A stretch of DNA of 64,000 bases, from the NCBI GenBank assembly GCA_937921035.1, contig CALEUL010000025.1, positions 12,619 through 76,618 on the forward strand. The letters are read 5' to 3'. Below, piece by piece: positions 60,517 to 64,000 of this stretch (position 1 is its first letter; each line of letters begins with the position of its first letter). The translations under genes and the position numbers were made by a program. This stretch comes from an uncultured Porphyromonadaceae bacterium. GTDB taxonomy: Bacteria; Bacteroidota; Bacteroidia; Bacteroidales; Muribaculaceae. Below the pieces are notes generated by a model that saw only the letters and a list, made by a program, of their open reading frames with translations, was not told the DNA's origin and ran no database searches.

Positions 60517-61635
60517 ATGGACGCCGACCTGCTGAAATACCGCATAGCCTTTTCCGGTTTCCGCAACGTGAATCTCGGTACCGCCGGGCAATTACGCTCG
60601 CTCGGAATCACCGAGACCGACTTCTTTACGTTGCCGGCACGGCGTCTGGCATCGATATCCGGGCTGCGCGAAAGCTATTTCGATGACGAACGCCGCAGGC
60701 AGGCTCTGGAGAACGCCGAACGGGAGGTGCAGTTTGTGCAGCGCAACAGCATAGGTATACACTATTTCGCAGACCCGGACAGCGGATATCCGACCCGGCT
60801 GCGCGACTGCCAGGACGCACCGGCAATGCTTTTCAGCTTCGGCAACCTTGCCGAATACGCCCACGTGGTTGCTGTTGTAGGCACCCGGCACTGTACGGCA
60901 TACGGTGCGGAATTCACGCGCAAACTTGTTTCGGAACTCGGCGAGAGTTTAGACGATCTTCTGATAGTGAGCGGACTGGCATTCGGCGTGGATATCGCCG
61001 CTCACCGCGCCGCCCTTGGCGCCGATATTCCTACAGGCGCTGTTCTTGCCCACGGGCTCAACACCATATATCCTGCCGACCACCGCGACGACGCCCAGCG
61101 CATGGTGCGCAGCGGCGGATTCCTGCTCACCGAATACCCGTCTGTGGCAGCAATCCACCGAGGCAATTTTTTGTCGCGCAACAGGATAGTGGCGGCACTC
61201 GCCGATGTCACTGTTGTGGTGGAATCGGATATCAAAGGCGGCGCTATGACCACCGCACACATCGCCGCAGCATACAACCGTGAGGTTATGGCGGTGCCAG
61301 GACGTGTCTGTGACCCCTACAGCCGAGGCTGCAACGCCTTGATCGCCCGCTGCGAGGCCGGAGTAGTACGCGATGCCGACGATGTAGTGAACGCTATGAA
61401 CTGGACATCGCGCCCGGCGGCAAAAAAACAGCCCGAACTGCATTTTCTCTCCCCCGAACAGACATCCATCGCCGAATTTCTGAGGAGCAACAGCGACGCT
61501 ACCGTAAACGAGATGTGCGCTGCGCTGAACATGCCCTACGCGCGGCTGAGCGCCTCGCTGTTCGAGATGGAAATGGAAAACATTGTAATATCCGTACCCG
61601 GAGGCCGGTACGTTCTCGTCAATCCCGACGTGTGA
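60517..61635 (+). CDS. dprA: DNA-processing protein DprA
   Basis: This 372-residue protein loads RecA onto incoming single-stranded DNA during uptake or conjugation. It has an N-terminal helical SAM-like region, a Rossmann core (HVVAVVGTRHCTAYGAEFTRKLV near 114-136; SGLAFGVDIAAHRAAL near 150-165; FLSRNRIVAALADVTVVVES near 222-241) and a C-terminal winged helix (about 305-370) with LRSNSDATVNEMCAALNMPYARLS. Normal length. It is second in a run with the thioesterase and two further genes. Confidence 0.97.
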   Translation: MDADLLKYRIAFSGFRNVNLGTAGQLRSLGITETDFFTLPARRLASISGLRESYFDDERRRQALENAEREVQFVQRNSIGIHYFADPDSGYPTRLRDCQDAPAMLFSFGNLAEYAHVVAVVGTRHCTAYGAEFTRKLVSELGESLDDLLIVSGLAFGVDIAAHRAALGADIPTGAVLAHGLNTIYPADHRDDAQRMVRSGGFLLTEYPSVAAIHRGNFLSRNRIVAALADVTVVVESDIKGGAMTTAHIAAAYNREVMAVPGRVCDPYSRGCNALIARCEAGVVRDADDVVNAMNWTSRPAAKKQPELHFLSPEQTSIAEFLRSNSDATVNEMCAALNMPYARLSASLFEMEMENIVISVPGGRYVLVNPDV

Positions 61636-61690
61636 GAACAAAACCGCGCCGTACGGGCGTTCTATATATAATCATCTAAATCTCTACCCC

Positions 61691-62566
61691 ATGACCGAAA
61701 GAATTATTCCCGAATCTGAATTCATAATCAACCCGGACGGCACCGCCTTCCACATTCACCTGCGTCCCGACCAACTTTGCGACAACATTATCCTCGTCGG
61801 CGATCCCGGACGCGTCGACATGGTAGCCGGCTTCTTCGATACCCGCAGCTACGAGGTGAGCGCCCGCGAGTTCCATACAATCGGTGGCACATACAAGGGC
61901 AAGCCTATAATGTGCATAAGCCACGGCATCGGCCCTGACAACATCGACATTGTCGTTACCGAACTGGACGGTCTTGCCAATATCGACTTCAGCACCCGAC
62001 GCGTGCGCGAGCAATTGCGCAGCCTCACAATGGTCCGCATAGGCACTTCCGGCTCGCTACGCCCCGAGATAACACTGGGGACGCCCGTCATTGCGGAGCG
62101 CTCCATCGGTTTCGACGGAGTTCTGAATTACTATGCCGGCCGCAACAAGGTTGCCGACCTCGACTTCGAAAAAGCATTGTGTGAACACACCGGCTGGAAT
62201 CCTCTTTGGGCACGCCCCTATATCGTTGCCGCCGACGCAGAACTTGTAGACCGTATCGGAGGAAATGACATGGTGCGCGGCAATACAATATCGGCTGTCG
62301 GTTTCTACGGACCACAGGGCCGTTTCGTACGCCTGCCGCTTGCAAATCCGGACCTCAACCGGCACCTGGAGGAATTCGAATACGAAGGACGCGTAATCAC
62401 CAACTACGAGATGGAGAGCGCACCGCTTGCCGGAATGGGCCGTCTTATGGGCCACAAGTGCATGACGGTATGCTCCATCATCGCAAACCGTTTCAACTCC
62501 GAAGCCAACCCCAACTACAAATCGGGAATCGCCGACCTTGTAAAGGTCGTGCTCGACCGTATATGA
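61691..62566 (+). CDS. Nucleoside phosphorylase, uridine phosphorylase family
   Basis: This 291-residue NP-I enzyme cleaves a nucleoside with phosphate to a base and ribose-1-phosphate. IILVGDPGRVDMVA (about 33-46), CISHGIGPDNIDIV (about 76-89), MVRIGTSGSL (phosphate site, about 115-124) and YEMESAPLAGMG (ribose site, about 238-249) are family motifs. Uridine is the likely substrate but purine nucleosides are not excluded. It starts 55 bases after dprA and 4 bases before the next gene. Confidence 0.93.
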   Translation: MTERIIPESEFIINPDGTAFHIHLRPDQLCDNIILVGDPGRVDMVAGFFDTRSYEVSAREFHTIGGTYKGKPIMCISHGIGPDNIDIVVTELDGLANIDFSTRRVREQLRSLTMVRIGTSGSLRPEITLGTPVIAERSIGFDGVLNYYAGRNKVADLDFEKALCEHTGWNPLWARPYIVAADAELVDRIGGNDMVRGNTISAVGFYGPQGRFVRLPLANPDLNRHLEEFEYEGRVITNYEMESAPLAGMGRLMGHKCMTVCSIIANRFNSEANPNYKSGIADLVKVVLDRI

Positions 62567-62570
62567 TGCA

Positions 62571-63344
62571 ATGAACGATCTGCAACAGCTTCTCGACAGC
62601 CTTGCCGCAAAATACAACGCCCCGGAATTCTTCCTGGAGGACCCGATACAGTTCCCCAAGCGATACAGCGACAAACGCGACATAGAAATATCGGCGTTCG
62701 CCACCTCCGTGATTTCATGGGGGCGCCGTCCCATGATACTGCGTAACGCCGAAAAGATGGATGCCATAATGTGGCACCAGCCCTACCGTTTTATTATGGA
62801 AGGCGATATCGACGCTATCGGCGATGACAACATACACCGCACCTTTTTCGGGAGGCATCTGCGCTACATGCTACGCGGATTACGCGAAATATACACCCGC
62901 TACGGCAGTCTGGAGGATTTTGCCTCTGCAACAGGCGCCACAACCACAGAGGCGCCGGCGTGGACTATCGCCGAGGCCATGAACAAAGTGTTCGCCGACA
63001 CCGACGCAGCCTGCAAGGCACCGCTCGGCGGGCCGTCGCGCTGTCTGCCCGATAAAGCCGACGCCTCGGCCCTGAAACGGTTCAACATGGCCCTTCGGTG
63101 GCTTGTGAGAAACGACGGCATAGTAGACATCGGCGTATGGGATAGGCTGAAGCCGTCGCAGCTGTTCATTCCGCTGGATGTTCACTCGGCGCGAACGGCT
63201 CGCTCTCTGGGTCTGCTGCAACGCAAACAGAACGACAGACGCGCCGCAGTGGAACTTACCGAAGCTCTGCGCCGTTTCCGTCCCGACGACCCTACAGTAT
63301 ACGACTTCGCCCTCTTCGGAGCCGGAGAAGCCGGCGAATACTGA
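62571..63344 (+). CDS. TIGR02757 family protein (DUF2400)
   Basis: This 257-residue, mostly helical protein matches TIGR02757/DUF2400, with YSDKRDIEISAFATSVISWGRRPMI near residues 31-55, FFGRHLRYML, KRFNMALRWLVRND and the conserved FIPLDVHSARTARSLGLL. Resemblance of the last block to HhH-GPD-type DNA glycosylases has been noted for the family, but no activity is established. It is the last gene of the thioesterase-dprA run. Confidence 0.9.
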   Translation: MNDLQQLLDSLAAKYNAPEFFLEDPIQFPKRYSDKRDIEISAFATSVISWGRRPMILRNAEKMDAIMWHQPYRFIMEGDIDAIGDDNIHRTFFGRHLRYMLRGLREIYTRYGSLEDFASATGATTTEAPAWTIAEAMNKVFADTDAACKAPLGGPSRCLPDKADASALKRFNMALRWLVRNDGIVDIGVWDRLKPSQLFIPLDVHSARTARSLGLLQRKQNDRRAAVELTEALRRFRPDDPTVYDFALFGAGEAGEY

Positions 63345-63367
63345 ATCAGAACCTAACAACAATAATT

Positions 63368-63395
63368 CAGTCGCCTCCGCAAACGGAGGCGACTG
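63368..63395. terminator. Bidirectional hairpin terminator
   Basis: CAGTCGCCTCCG (63368-63379) pairs perfectly with CGGAGGCGACTG (63384-63395), loop CAAA. It separates two converging genes. T runs are weak on both sides. Confidence 0.8.
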
Positions 63396-63434
63396 ACGTA
63401 TTTCCGGATACCAGATTATATTATTGCTTAAGAG

Positions 63435-63791
63435 CTACTTGCTGAACATGGCTTTTACGCGTTCCCACAGCGTAGGCGGTTCGGTGCGGATGTGTACGCT
63501 CACCTTCGACGATTTCTTGTTAAGGAATATTATGGAAGAATGAAGGACTACCGCCACCCACTCCTCGAAGGGGACAATAGCGTGTATACGGTCGAGCGGG
63601 ATACGGTGGAAAGGAGAATCCGGATCTATGCTACGTATTAAAAGGGTATCTGCCGGCCCATCCATATCAATCATGACATTATGATGGGCGGAAGCTCCAT
63701 CGAAAAGCAACGGTATGTCCAGACAATCGGGGCTCGGCGGCAGTTTGCGATACTTTTTATAGAGTGTCTGAATAACTTTTCTGGTAATCAT
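63435..63791 (-). CDS. Hypothetical protein with PH-like pattern
   Basis: This 118-residue protein starts MITRKVIQTLYKKYRKLP and continues with beta-strand-rich sequence (NVMIDMDGPADTLLIRSIDP, RIPLDRIHAIVPFEEWVAVVLHSSIIFLNK). The strand order and C-terminal helix (WERVKAMFSK) look PH- or GRAM-like, but this is a fold impression only. No signal peptide. It appears conserved in Bacteroidales as I recall. It has its own promoter and no operon partner in view. Confidence 0.65.
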   Translation of the reverse strand: MITRKVIQTLYKKYRKLPPSPDCLDIPLLFDGASAHHNVMIDMDGPADTLLIRSIDPDSPFHRIPLDRIHAIVPFEEWVAVVLHSSIIFLNKKSSKVSVHIRTEPPTLWERVKAMFSK

Positions 63792-63874
63792 TTTTATACG
63801 ATCTGTGTTGTTTCTGAATAGCCGCTTTTGAGAGCAGCAATATATAAACTGATAATTGTATAGTTTTGTTGATG

Positions 63875-63882
63875 CAAATATA
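63875..63882 (-). promoter_or_regulatory. -7 box of the 118-residue protein gene
   Basis: The minus strand reads TATATTTG, an exact match, 83 bases upstream of the start, so the leader is about 75 bases. Confidence 0.45.
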
Positions 63883-63953
63883 GGTGATTTCCTTATATGA
63901 TGCTACATTGTAACATTATTGTAACCACATTGTGTTTTACTTTATTAAATCGA

Positions 63954-63992
63954 GTAGGAGGTAAACACTAATCGCAGGTGTTTATCTCCTGC
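63954..63992. terminator. Hairpin at the right edge, orientation unclear
   Basis: A 15-bp stem (63954-63968 with 63978-63992, two G-T wobbles on the plus strand) has loop TAATCGCAG. The plus side is followed by TTTCG. No plus gene ends nearby, so it may close a minus-strand gene beyond the window or be a leader structure. Bases 63892-63953 show nothing else. Confidence 0.5.
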
Positions 63993-64000
63993 TTTCGTGT

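Noticed and set aside
1..64000. tRNA, rRNA, CRISPR arrays, insertion sequences, integrases, phage genes
   Set aside because: Read for on both strands; no cloverleaf-like gene, spaced repeat array, transposase or integrase motif was found.

Overview
The window reads as chromosome of a gut-type Bacteroidales bacterium, most likely close to Muribaculaceae (family-level call is inference). Evidence seen: a SusC/SusD polysaccharide utilisation locus, several proteins restricted to Bacteroidota (DUF5606, DUF4296, DUF6377-type regulator, Ala-rich S16 tail, C-terminal T9SS-like sorting domains), no clear Shine-Dalgarno sites, and many -7 boxes of the Bacteroidota primary sigma factor form TAnnTTTG, some with a TTG or TTTG box 19-20 bases upstream. 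No rRNA, tRNA, CRISPR array, transposase or prophage gene was seen.

Layout. 1-10 kb (minus strand): a beta-glucan-type utilisation locus: SusC, SusD, a lipoprotein glycan binder with a duplicated module, GH16 and GH5 lipoprotein glucanases (GH5 cut by the left edge), with a TPR/transmembrane/HTH regulator directly upstream. A strong hairpin terminator sits inside the operon between the binding and hydrolase genes. 10-15 kb: pyruvate phosphate dikinase and a NagB-LmbE fusion. 15-20 kb: a radical SAM/lipoprotein pair, a degenerate M23 protein, VanZ, DUF5606, a Yip1-like membrane protein and SmpB. 20-30 kb: a T9SS-type secreted protein, an alanine/sodium symporter, MutS2, a two-gene chromate transporter, and an ATP-grasp ligase overlapping FolC. 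30-40 kb: SulP transporter, S16, IleS, then a tightly overlapped run DksA-like, LspA, DUF4296 lipoprotein, a 62-residue protein and a second TPR/HTH regulator.

40.7-44.3 kb is visibly AT-richer than its surroundings and holds unrecognised secreted and lipoprotein genes, a nested palindromic element and a leucine-rich-repeat lipoprotein; it looks like recently acquired or fast-evolving accessory DNA. 44-54 kb: a phosphoesterase, a tricorn-like S41 protease, a BadF-type kinase, and a galactose operon galK-galE-galM plus a nucleotidyltransferase, with no galT. The operon ends in a terminator built into a 72-base repeated element. 54-64 kb: GtrB-like glycosyltransferase, BspA-like LRR protein, a GH2 beta-galactosidase, thioesterase, DprA, a nucleoside phosphorylase, a TIGR02757 protein and a small hypothetical protein.

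How the parts connect: the PUL imports and cleaves glucan, the galactosidase and Leloir operon handle galactosides, PpdK links pyruvate and PEP, and the NagB-LmbE protein and the BadF-type kinase suggest amino-sugar handling. Nothing in the window is clearly a wholly new defence or mobile system. The best leads for undescribed biology are the radical SAM/lipoprotein pair, the ATP-grasp/FolC overlap, the GalT-less galactose operon, the AT-rich island and the two palindromic repeat elements.
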